The notes under the pieces were generated by a model. That model had not been told where the DNA came from, made no database searches, and worked only from the letters and a program-made list of their open reading frames with translations. Both the position numbers and the translations under genes were made by a program. A stretch of 64,000 bases of DNA from JACRPH01 sp041665465 (lineage in GTDB: Archaea; Nanobdellota; Nanobdellia; Woesearchaeales; GW2011-AR9), in contig JBAYIU010000001.1 in NCBI GenBank assembly GCA_041665465.1, positions 186,001 through 250,000 on the forward strand. Direction: 5' to 3'. Below are positions 9,023 through 16,788 of the stretch, piece by piece. Position 1 is the stretch's first letter. Each line of letters opens with the position of its first letter.

Positions 9023-9493
9023 TTACTTTATACCTAATAATAGATCATCCAAGGAAATCTCTCCCTGAACCATTCTATATGCTCGCGAAATTAGCCTTTC
9101 ATCCTCAGGATGAAGTTCAAGGAAGATATCTGATCCCAAGACATAATGCTTACCCTTCCATTCTCTTCGATCGTAATGTTCAGCCGTTTTTGTAACAATT
9201 ATTTCTTCCCCCTCGCTTTTCTGAGTGGAACAAGTTTCTATTCCTTCTTGGATATAGGCAGCAAGCCCCATAGTATCATAATAACCAATCTTTATATCAT
9301 GAATTGTTTGTGCAACTTCTTCTATTCTTTGCTCCAATCTAAACTTCATTCCACCAAAAGTTGCCCAGTAAGCCGTCTCAATCAAGTATGGAACTTTAGC
9401 TCTGATGAAATCTAAAGTTTTAACGTGTTTCAATTCCGACATAAATTCTGAGCTGACCATAACTTTCTCTTTAAAAGAGGGATTATTAAACAT
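9023..9493 (-). CDS. Unknown 156-residue protein
   Basis: Not recognised. Helical and charged; the C-terminus (FLELHPEDERLISRAYRMVQ) looks like a small helical cap. No signal peptide. TATA-like ATTTATATT elements lie between it and the divergent radical SAM gene at 9543, so both promoters share the roughly 50-base spacer. Confidence 0.5.
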   Translation of the reverse strand: MFNNPSFKEKVMVSSEFMSELKHVKTLDFIRAKVPYLIETAYWATFGGMKFRLEQRIEEVAQTIHDIKIGYYDTMGLAAYIQEGIETCSTQKSEGEEIIVTKTAEHYDRREWKGKHYVLGSDIFLELHPEDERLISRAYRMVQGEISLDDLLLGIK

Positions 9494-9542
9494 TTATATT
9501 CTAAAGAATACATTTTTAATTAGAGGTAGATTCTTATCTAAA

Positions 9543-10853
9543 ATGAAACTGTTATTAGTATATCCTCCCTTCTGTACCCCCGCTTCTCCCCCGTACTCCT
9601 TAACTAACTTAACCGCCAAAATCAAGAAAGAACATCGAGTTAAAATCCTAGATTTAAATGTAAAGTTTCATAACCTTAAGTTTCCAGAATTTAAATCATA
9701 TTATCAACAAGGTAAGTTTAACTTTAGAGAATACTCTCAAACTACTAAAAAGTATGAACATCTTACTTCTTTATGCTATTCTTATAATAATAAGAGAGTA
9801 TTACAAGGAGAAGCACCAGAACTTCTTTCTGAACTGCTAGAAGAAATACTTAAACAAAAACCAGAAGTAGTTGCGTTTAGTATTGTTTATTCCAGCCAAG
9901 CTTTTTACGCTTCCGCTTTGATCCAAGAATTGAAGAAAAAAGGAGTTAGGTGTTTTGTGGGAGGTCCAGCCGTAACACATCAGATGTTAGACTTAGCTGA
10001 AACTGATTTTAGAGAATTTCTTTCTGATAAGACTGAGACCCTAGACTTCTCGGTTTACAATAATAAGGATTACTTTACTCCAGAATTAGTTCTGCCATTA
10101 AAGACCTGCAGTGCTTGTTTCTATCAACAATGTGCTTTCTGTACCCATCATCAACATTCTAAGTATCAAGAGTTTGATTTAGAACAAATTGGAGAGACAA
10201 TTAAGAAATCCAAAGCAAAAAAAGTGTTCTTCATCGATGATATGATCACTAAAAATAGATTGTTAGAATTGGCAGAGAGGATTAAACCGTTAAAGATCAA
10301 TTGGATGTGCCAGTTGCGTCCGACTAAAGATTTAGATCTGAAGACATTACAACAATTATATGATTCTGGATTGCGAGTAGTGTTATGGGGAGTAGAATCA
10401 GGTTCAGAAAGAATTCTCCAGCTGATGAAGAAAGGAACTAACCAAAAAGACAATGAAATCACCTTAAAGAACGCTCATGACTTAGGAATAAAGAATGTTT
10501 TGTATGTGATGTTTGGTTTTCCTACTGAAACGGAATCTGAGTTTATGGACACGATTAACTTCTTGCAAAAAAATGAAGAGAATATTGATTTACTATCCAT
10601 CTCTACTTTTGGTTTACAACCAGGAACTCCTATCTTTGCACATCCTAAACAGTTTGGAGTGAAGAAAGTTAATGTCCAAGAAAGAAAATTACTGGACGCT
10701 AAAGTTACTTTTGAAACAGAGAAAGGATTAACTTCTGAAGAACTGCTGAAGTTGCGTAAGACCTATCGACATACTTTAGACAAGATAAATAAATATCCGC
10801 AAGGGATGAATTTCTTTAGAGAACATCTGCTAGTAATCAGCGAAAATCTTTAA
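9543..10853 (+). CDS. Radical SAM enzyme with N-terminal B12-binding-like domain
   Basis: 436 residues from the ATG at 9543, chosen because MKLLLVYPPFCTP is the usual first strand of the cobalamin-binding-like domain and a TATA-like TTTTTAATTA lies about 30 bases upstream (leaderless). Residues 1-150 resemble that domain, ending in FVGGPAVTH. The [4Fe-4S] ligands are C192-x4-C197-x2-C200, in ACFYQQCAFC. GVESGSERILQLMKKGT (about 283) is the usual radical SAM GxESGS motif. COG1032-like enzymes of this kind methylate or methylthiolate varied substrates. No D-x-H-x-x-G cobalamin motif is visible, so B12 binding is doubtful. Substrate unknown. Confidence 0.8.
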   Translation: MKLLLVYPPFCTPASPPYSLTNLTAKIKKEHRVKILDLNVKFHNLKFPEFKSYYQQGKFNFREYSQTTKKYEHLTSLCYSYNNKRVLQGEAPELLSELLEEILKQKPEVVAFSIVYSSQAFYASALIQELKKKGVRCFVGGPAVTHQMLDLAETDFREFLSDKTETLDFSVYNNKDYFTPELVLPLKTCSACFYQQCAFCTHHQHSKYQEFDLEQIGETIKKSKAKKVFFIDDMITKNRLLELAERIKPLKINWMCQLRPTKDLDLKTLQQLYDSGLRVVLWGVESGSERILQLMKKGTNQKDNEITLKNAHDLGIKNVLYVMFGFPTETESEFMDTINFLQKNEENIDLLSISTFGLQPGTPIFAHPKQFGVKKVNVQERKLLDAKVTFETEKGLTSEELLKLRKTYRHTLDKINKYPQGMNFFREHLLVISENL

Positions 10854-10877
10854 AATTAGACTCGTTCTAGAGAATAT

Positions 10878-11426
10878 ATGTTAAATCTAGATCAATTAGC
10901 ATCGAGCTTAGGATACTCTAAAGCGGAACCATTGGTAGCTGATTGTCATCATGTTTGTGAGCTTGCCTTATTAGAGGGGAAAGTAATTGCAAAATATGCA
11001 TCAAGCCACAATTATCATGGTTCCTGTCGCCATTTAATGAATGAACAGCAAGCTATGCGGGCCTTATCTGGACATCCCAACTATCCAAGATTTATTGATT
11101 TCTTGGAAGATACTCCAGCCAGACTTAATGGTAATCCGGTTCCGGTGTTACTGCGAGAGTTTATAGTGGGAGAAATCTCAGAGGCAGAGGAGATTAGAGC
11201 ATCTCCAGAGTTATACGAACAAATACTTACAGCAATTAGAGATGCTCATAGTGCTGGTTATTCTAACTTAGATATTAAAGGGACTAACATTATTATTACT
11301 CCCACCGGAAAACCAGTCCTCATTGATTTAGGTACGGCCTATTGGAGAAAAAGAGAAAGCCCAGACCATTTTTTTAATGGATGCAGAAGAGATTTTTGGG
11401 ATTTAGATAAAGTATTTGAAGATTAA
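10878..11426 (+). CDS. Minimal protein-kinase-fold protein
   Basis: 182 residues. The catalytic loop reads NLDIKGTNIII (about residues 133-143: Asp, Lys and Asn in D-x-K-x-x-N) and VLIDLGTAYW supplies the DFG-equivalent D-L-G. The N-lobe is short, with LLEGKVIAKYA offering the VAxK-like lysine. This is the layout of Bud32/RIO-like and lipopolysaccharide-kinase-like small kinases. It starts 24 bases after the radical SAM gene and ends directly against the convergent NrtR gene. Bud32 is the closest familiar archaeal small kinase, but the sequence lacks a clear Bud32 signature, so I leave the symbol empty. Confidence 0.7.
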   Translation: MLNLDQLASSLGYSKAEPLVADCHHVCELALLEGKVIAKYASSHNYHGSCRHLMNEQQAMRALSGHPNYPRFIDFLEDTPARLNGNPVPVLLREFIVGEISEAEEIRASPELYEQILTAIRDAHSAGYSNLDIKGTNIIITPTGKPVLIDLGTAYWRKRESPDHFFNGCRRDFWDLDKVFED

Positions 11427-12083
11427 TTATCTCTTTCTAACAAAACTATACAACTCTGCAGGACGATGAGCTCCGTCCAATTGTTTCTTATGCAAAGGCT
11501 TTACCAACTTTAACTCAAAGATCTTCTTACGAAAATTTCTCTTATCCAACCTTTCATCCAGAATTATTTCATAAGCTTTTTGCAGTTCAGTTAGAGTAAA
11601 CTCTTCTGGCATCAGTTGGAAAGCGAAATCGCTGTTGATCACTTTACTACGTAATCTCTCTAAAGCATAATCAATCAAAGATTTATGATCAAAAGCTAGA
11701 AGAGGTAAATTGTAAACTGAACGCCAATGAAACTTCTGTCCGGGCTGAAAATCAATCTTATTGGAATCAACCAACCCATAATAAACAACAGAAATGGTTC
11801 TGATACGATCATCCCGATTTAAATCCTGACCAAAAGTGTACAACTGTTCCAAGAACACAACTTGAGGATTAATGTTAGCTTTTAGTTTCAAAGCTTGTTT
11901 TGCAGTCTCTTCAATTGGTTCGTCGTAACGGACAAATCTTCCCGGCAAAGCAAATTTTCCCAGAAAAGGTTCTTCTTCTCTCTCAATTACTCCTACCTTA
12001 AGATCATCGTCCTTAATAGTAAACACTACTACGTCTACCGCTATCGCCGGTCGCTTAAACTGAGAGAGGTCTTCATTAGCCAT
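11427..12083 (-). CDS. NrtR-type Nudix transcriptional regulator
   Basis: 218 residues. The N-terminal 140 form a Nudix domain (AIAVDVVVFTIKDDDLKVG; GKFALPGRFVRYDEPIEETA) whose box is degenerate, with A-K-Q-A-L-K-L-K instead of R-E-x-x-E-E. This suggests ligand binding without catalysis. The last 80 are a winged helix (FTLTELQKAYEIILDERLD, then FRKKIFELKLV) ending HRPAELYSF, as in NrtR/NudR proteins. Bacterial NrtR represses NAD genes and is released by ADP-ribose. The NAD island begins about 4 kb away, so control of it is plausible. The promoter just upstream carries an inverted repeat. Regulator role is family knowledge; target is inference. Confidence 0.75.
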   Translation of the reverse strand: MANEDLSQFKRPAIAVDVVVFTIKDDDLKVGVIEREEEPFLGKFALPGRFVRYDEPIEETAKQALKLKANINPQVVFLEQLYTFGQDLNRDDRIRTISVVYYGLVDSNKIDFQPGQKFHWRSVYNLPLLAFDHKSLIDYALERLRSKVINSDFAFQLMPEEFTLTELQKAYEIILDERLDKRNFRKKIFELKLVKPLHKKQLDGAHRPAELYSFVRKR

Positions 12084-12111
12084 AGTGTAATTTCAACTAG
12101 AAGTAAACTTA

Positions 12112-12172
12112 GGGGGTATATAAATTTAAGCAAAACCAGTAAGTAGGTGTTACCCCAAAATCTAATACCCCC
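12112..12172. promoter_or_regulatory. Inverted repeat over the NrtR-like gene promoter
   Basis: GGGGGTAT at 12112-12119 and its exact complement ATACCCCC at 12165-12172 form an 8-bp inverted repeat. A third half-like TACCCC lies at 12151-12156, and CACCTA/TAGGTG pairs add to it. On the minus strand the left arm overlaps the TATA-like TTTATATACC, about 35 bases before the ATG at 12083. The placement fits an autoregulatory operator for the NrtR-like protein, although a hairpin in the intergenic RNA is equally possible. Confidence 0.4.
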
Positions 12173-12262
12173 ACCTAGTTTAGTTGCTTCGAGAGGAATT
12201 TCAATCATGATAAGAATTACTTCTCCCTAAAGACCACTTCGAAGGAGTAAAGAAGGAAAACA

Positions 12263-12275
12263 TTTATAAATAAGG
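12263..12275 (+). promoter_or_regulatory. Promoter of the modification-system operon
   Basis: TTTATAAATAAGG is a good archaeal TATA element, with transcription expected near 12290. The identical 13-mer precedes the gene at 31229, and the first 12 bases recur on the minus strand before the AAA ATPase at 36924. A ribosome-site-like AGGAG lies at 12297-12301. Confidence 0.65.
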
Positions 12276-12329
12276 TACTACTTTTTAGAGGTATCTAGGA
12301 GTGATAGATTGTATATAGAGAGAACTATC

Positions 12330-13835
12330 ATGCTAGACACACAAACAATTCGAGAACATTTTCCGTATCTGCAGAACGTAATCGATCTTAGAGTAGAACG
12401 TTCAGAGCCGAGACAAAGAGTATTTGTAGACAATACAGCTTCAACTCAACTACCTTTAGAAGTTCTGGATACTTTGGCCAGAAGCTTATTCAATTATGCT
12501 AATGTTCATCGGGGAGAGTATGAAGCTTCTCAGATTACAACTGAAGAGTTTGAAAGAGCTTACAACATTGCTGCAAATTTAGTTAATGCTGATTCTTGGC
12601 GCGAGATCATCTTAGGAAGGAACACTACTGAAATGATCAATTTAGTGATGCGAGCCATGGAGTATGATTTCAGAGATGGAGACAATGTTGTTCTAACAAA
12701 CTTAGAACATAATTCTAATTACGTTCCATGGTATGGCCTACAAAAAAGGTTAGCACGAATCGGAAAAAAAATAGACATTCGTTTAGCTGAATTTGATCAC
12801 GAGAACGGAGAACTAAATCTTGATCATCTGGCTAGTTTAGTCGATGATAAAACCAAAATTGTTTCCGTGACTGGAGCATCAAATTTTATGGGAACTAAAC
12901 CATACTTGCCCCATATATCAGAAATTGCTCATAGTAGTGGATATTCTCAACCTAACGCGCCTCACGGATCTTATTTCCTAGTTGATGGAGCACAGTTAGT
13001 TCCGGGAACTCCCGTAGATGTTCAACAAATAGGATGCGATTTCTTAGCTTGGTCATTCCATAAAATGGCTCTTCCTTTAGGAGTTGGAGGTCTTTATGCT
13101 CGTAAAGAAGTAATTGAACCCCTTGAACCTTTCTTGTATGGTGGAGATATGATCAAGGACGTTAAGCCAGGAGTAGTTGAGTACAAAGATTTACCTTGGC
13201 GTTATACTGCCGGAACTCCTAACATTTTAGGAACTCTTGCTACTGGGTACGGGATACAATTCTTGATGAATTTAGGATTAGGAAATTTATCTCTAACTGA
13301 CGGAGTAGAAAGAGTAGGTAACCGGGTCCTTACTGAAATTTTGATGAATACTCCCAGAGGAGATTTTGAAGGTAAGTATCAAGTTTCTGAACAAGATGAA
13401 GAGGTATTCTCTGAATTTCTTGAACATCATCCTAATCTGATAGGAATGCTTAGAGATCCACAACAAAGACTGGATCGAGCCAGGAGTATGGTAAGAACAG
13501 CCATGACTAATATCATGCAACATGAACAAGAATTAACTCAACCGGCCTTAGATCGCTTGAGCAAAAATGATAAGATCACTATTTACGGACCATTAGATGC
13601 CCGAAAGAGAACTCCCTTAGTAGCTTTCAATATGCAAGGCTGGAAACCGGGAAATGTTGCTGCAGAACTGAATAAGTTAGGAATAGAAGTAAGAAACGGA
13701 ACTCATTGTGCATCTTTAGCTCATCATGAAATGGGATTAGAGGGAACAGTAAGGATGAGTTTTTACGTCTATAATAATCATGAGGATGTTGATGCAGCAG
13801 TAGAGGCAGTAGAACGAGTAGCCAGAGATTTGTAG
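12330..13835 (+). CDS. Cysteine desulfurase (SufS/group II type), enlarged
   Basis: 501 residues from the ATG at 12330. A TTG at 12309, better spaced from AGGAG, is the alternative start and adds 7 residues. This is a fold-type I PLP enzyme: TNLEHNSNYVPW (substrate/PLP region), FLVDGAQLVPGTPVDVQ (PLP Asp/Gln), WSFHKMALPLGVGGLY with Schiff-base K245, and NGTHCASLAH with catalytic C460. These enzymes convert cysteine to alanine and pass persulfide sulfur to a carrier. Typical SufS is about 405 residues; roughly 90 extra residues sit between the HK region and the Cys, around 330-410 (SEQDEEVFSEFLEHHPNLI). No SufBCD or SufE is nearby. As the first gene of a run with E1-like and JAMM genes, it could feed sulfur to a modifier. 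Confidence 0.85.
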   Translation: MLDTQTIREHFPYLQNVIDLRVERSEPRQRVFVDNTASTQLPLEVLDTLARSLFNYANVHRGEYEASQITTEEFERAYNIAANLVNADSWREIILGRNTTEMINLVMRAMEYDFRDGDNVVLTNLEHNSNYVPWYGLQKRLARIGKKIDIRLAEFDHENGELNLDHLASLVDDKTKIVSVTGASNFMGTKPYLPHISEIAHSSGYSQPNAPHGSYFLVDGAQLVPGTPVDVQQIGCDFLAWSFHKMALPLGVGGLYARKEVIEPLEPFLYGGDMIKDVKPGVVEYKDLPWRYTAGTPNILGTLATGYGIQFLMNLGLGNLSLTDGVERVGNRVLTEILMNTPRGDFEGKYQVSEQDEEVFSEFLEHHPNLIGMLRDPQQRLDRARSMVRTAMTNIMQHEQELTQPALDRLSKNDKITIYGPLDARKRTPLVAFNMQGWKPGNVAAELNKLGIEVRNGTHCASLAHHEMGLEGTVRMSFYVYNNHEDVDAAVEAVERVARDL

Positions 13836-13905
13836 GATAATGATCATCAACAATAATATTACAACAATATTAACAAAAATAATTAGGTTAAGGTGAGGTA
13901 AAATA

Positions 13906-15921
13906 ATGACACAAGATTTAATCGATAGAATTATGGCAGAAGGGTTAGTTGAAGATCGCCATTTTGCTGAACAGTTGTTACGCTCTTTTAGTTGGGATTT
14001 ACAAAATCCACATAATACTCCAGACGTACAACGAGGGTATGAGAAAGCAGCTGCCGTAATCGGTAAGTTAAAAGCGGGGATGAAAAATCCAAAAGAAGTG
14101 TTATACGTTACCCCCTTCTCTCATGCTTATTTAGGAGATCATTTTGAGTTATTATTAGATACTATCTTAGAACGAGCTAAAGCTCATCCCGGTGAAGAAG
14201 AGATGTTACATCAAGTTCTTACCGGAGCAGCTTTAGTTAGACCAGAGTTAAGAGACAGATTTGTGGAAACTATTATTGGTACTCCCAGATTAGATTTACC
14301 TTTGTATATGGACTTAATTATTAGTGGGACCGATCCAGAAGCATCTTTTAGCGGTCCTGATGAATTCCCGTCTCAGTTCCATACTTCAGAGGTAGGATTA
14401 GCTACTGACCTTTTAGGAGTCTTCTTAGAAAGAGATTTGTTCCATCCTACTACTGGGTTTAGTGCAAAGTACAATAAAGTTCTTGCTTCCATGGGAAGTT
14501 TAGATTATATGCTTAGAACTCCTTCCAACACCACTTTAGTGATATCTTCTGAAGAAAGAACAGTAGAAACGGTCAAAGGAGCATTAGGAAGACTTCGTCG
14601 AGAAAGACAAATTGAAGTTACTCCTAGCATAGAAGCTCGTCCACAAAATAACGGAGAGAATCCGTCATTAGTAATAGTTAACGGAGCCGTTCCTGCAGCA
14701 GAAGTGGCTCAATGGTACCGACAATCTACCTTATTATATTACGCCAGTTCTCAAAGACAAGCGGACCAGATCAAGAAAGTATTGGGAGGAACCGCAGACC
14801 AAGAATTATTGTTTGATGGATCTACTGCTACTAATCCAGAACGGCTTAAGAAACTAGTAATGTTTGCTCTGGATAAAAGAGAAAAAGGTATGGTTAGTTT
14901 AACTGAGATGTTAACTGCAGAAGTAGGTAACGCTAGAACCCTGATCACTGAAGGAAATGAACATTTCTATGTAGTTAGAGATGAAATGGAAGAGATGGGT
15001 AAGAGACATCTGGTTGATGAGATGGTCCGTGTAGAGAAACATACTCTTCCTTTAAGAACAAACGATTCTTTAGTGTTATTATTAATGCCAGAAGATCTGA
15101 AAACTCCAGCAGAGTATTTGGGAGTGGGTATTACACATCAGGGAGATAAGAAATTAGAAAGTTATACCAGTCTAGCTCAATCACCAGGACCGGCAGAGAC
15201 AGGATTGCCTTTCTTGATCGTTTCAGGATTACCTCTAGCGAGAACCGAGATCCAAGCAAAATATCCTTCTGCGACAGTATTATATTTAGCTCAAGATGAA
15301 AAAACTGCGCAAGCAATGAATGATGCTAACCCTGATGGTAAAGCCGTAGTTATTCCTGCCTCTTCTTTGGACGATGGAAGAAATATAGATATCCGAAAAG
15401 GGTACGACCGAGTAGGAGCTCATTTAGTCGAGATTTTCTTTAGAAAGATTTCCAAATCTAAAGGCAAGGGGATCAAAGATATGCATGATATCGTGATGAG
15501 TATCGCTACTGAAGTAAGTGATGCCAGAAATAAAATCCTTTTCTCTTCCTCTTTAAGAGATTATTATTCCACTGCCAGTACTTATTATACTCTTCAAGAG
15601 ACTTATAGAGGATTACCGTTACTGCTTCAGATGGATAATCCGGTAATGATGGAAACCTGTCCCACCGGCGGATGTTTTGATCTGAGAAGACCAGACCAAG
15701 GAGGATGTTGTGGCGGTGGAAATCTACCCGGAGTGTTGATCGATTTTGCTATCGCTTATCGAAGACAGGTAGGAGAACAACCTTTCTTGAATGAGTTGAA
15801 AGCACATAATCAAGGAACCGCAGTAGAGCCGTGGTATCTTCAGGATAGAGATTACAGAAGAGCATTCGTTGGGTTGCCCACTGAAGATGGGACGAAGAAG
15901 AAGAAAGGGTGGGTATTTTAA
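13906..15921 (+). CDS. Unknown 671-residue protein with C-terminal Cys cluster
   Basis: Not recognised. It is preceded by GGTGAGG 8-9 bases before the ATG. The first 200 residues are helical; residues 200-480 alternate strands and helices (TLVISSEERTVETVKGALG, LVIVNGAVPAAEVAQWY, PFLIVSGLPLARTEI) as in repeated Rossmann-like or alpha/beta units. Near the C-terminus four cysteines lie in 18 residues (C585-x4-C590-x10-C601-C602, with many Gly), a possible metal or Fe-S site, or a sulfur-relay site. It ends in a KKKK-G-W-V-F tail. It sits between the cysteine desulfurase and the candidate modifier on one strand. Function not inferable beyond membership in this operon. Confidence 0.65.
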   Translation: MTQDLIDRIMAEGLVEDRHFAEQLLRSFSWDLQNPHNTPDVQRGYEKAAAVIGKLKAGMKNPKEVLYVTPFSHAYLGDHFELLLDTILERAKAHPGEEEMLHQVLTGAALVRPELRDRFVETIIGTPRLDLPLYMDLIISGTDPEASFSGPDEFPSQFHTSEVGLATDLLGVFLERDLFHPTTGFSAKYNKVLASMGSLDYMLRTPSNTTLVISSEERTVETVKGALGRLRRERQIEVTPSIEARPQNNGENPSLVIVNGAVPAAEVAQWYRQSTLLYYASSQRQADQIKKVLGGTADQELLFDGSTATNPERLKKLVMFALDKREKGMVSLTEMLTAEVGNARTLITEGNEHFYVVRDEMEEMGKRHLVDEMVRVEKHTLPLRTNDSLVLLLMPEDLKTPAEYLGVGITHQGDKKLESYTSLAQSPGPAETGLPFLIVSGLPLARTEIQAKYPSATVLYLAQDEKTAQAMNDANPDGKAVVIPASSLDDGRNIDIRKGYDRVGAHLVEIFFRKISKSKGKGIKDMHDIVMSIATEVSDARNKILFSSSLRDYYSTASTYYTLQETYRGLPLLLQMDNPVMMETCPTGGCFDLRRPDQGGCCGGGNLPGVLIDFAIAYRRQVGEQPFLNELKAHNQGTAVEPWYLQDRDYRRAFVGLPTEDGTKKKKGWVF

Positions 15922-16001
15922 TCCCTTTCAAGACAGATAATAAACAACATAAAAACAAAAATAAAAAAAACAAATTCATATGAAATCGGAGGAAAATTAA
16001 A

Positions 16002-16772
16002 ATGAATAGAAAAGAACGAAAAGAAGAAAAAAGAAGAGAAGCAGCAGCCAGAGAAGCCGAAGCTACAAAAGCCACTAAAGCAGCTCCTCAAGCAGAAGCA
16101 CCTAAAGCAGCAGCTGAAGCACGAAGAGAAGGTTGTACCAGACCAACCGATAAAAAAAGAGAAGAAAAACAAACTAAGAAAACTTGGGACATTGCAAAAC
16201 TTCCCGCAGACAGATCTGTTTCATTAGTAGTATACCCTGGTTGCGTAGAAAACGATAGAGTCACTGTTACCGTTAACGGAGATGCAAGAAACGTTTTCCT
16301 TTACGGAACCGCAGCTCAAGTTGCTAGTTATATCGTTGGAGATAGAGTACAGATCGGGAAGATTGAGTACGCTGCAAGAAATGTTGGTAAATCTCAGGTT
16401 GAAGCTGTAGCCAGAGTTAAAGATGAGATGAAAGGAACTGGTAAAGCCGCAGAAGATATTAAGAAAAAGAAAGGTCAATTTGGTGGATATGCTATCACCG
16501 CTAATGGTAAGAGAGTTACCGACGATTCTGTACTTAACCCGTATTTCAAAGAAATGGTCTTTGTAAATACCGGAAAAGACAAGCCTGAAGCTTTGGCATA
16601 TGAGACTTATCTAAAAGACCAAGCAACCTATGCTGGAAAAGCTATTGCTGCTCCGGGAAAGACTGAACCAATTGTCTTCTTGGGAGGAGTAGAGATGATC
16701 GTCTCAGCAGTTATCGTTCCAGGTAGTGAGACTTACAGAAGATCAGACGACCTTAGTAACTTATTGAAATAA
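16002..16772 (+). CDS. Candidate ubiquitin-like modifier with charged N-terminal tail
   Basis: 256 residues, strong GGAGG site before the ATG. Residues 1-65 are Lys/Glu/Ala-rich and probably disordered or coiled. Residues 70-130 are beta-rich (SVSLVVYPGCVENDRVTVTV, then NGDARNVFLYGTAAQVASYI), reminiscent of the ThiS/ubiquitin beta-grasp opening of two strands, a helix and then a strand. A second strand-rich block follows (GGYAITANGKRV, EPIVFLGGVEMIVSAVIVPG). There is no C-terminal Gly-Gly; it ends SNLLK, so conjugation through a C-terminal glycine would need processing or would not occur. The modifier role rests on its position between E1-, E2- and JAMM-like genes and on my reading of the fold; it is a hypothesis. 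Confidence 0.55.
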   Translation: MNRKERKEEKRREAAAREAEATKATKAAPQAEAPKAAAEARREGCTRPTDKKREEKQTKKTWDIAKLPADRSVSLVVYPGCVENDRVTVTVNGDARNVFLYGTAAQVASYIVGDRVQIGKIEYAARNVGKSQVEAVARVKDEMKGTGKAAEDIKKKKGQFGGYAITANGKRVTDDSVLNPYFKEMVFVNTGKDKPEALAYETYLKDQATYAGKAIAAPGKTEPIVFLGGVEMIVSAVIVPGSETYRRSDDLSNLLK

Positions 16773-16788
16773 GTAGGACCAGGTTGAA

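Noticed and set aside
9405..9542. Upstream extension of the B12-type radical SAM gene
   Set aside because: No ribosome site; the domain starts at MKLLLVYPP and a TATA box fits the later start.
12121..12308. CRISPR or tandem repeat
   Set aside because: Only short half-sites; no regular repeat-spacer pattern anywhere in the window.
15749..16172. Phe-rich minus-strand ORFs
   Set aside because: Low-complexity shadow of the A/G-rich coding strand of 16002-16772; no ribosome site or domain.
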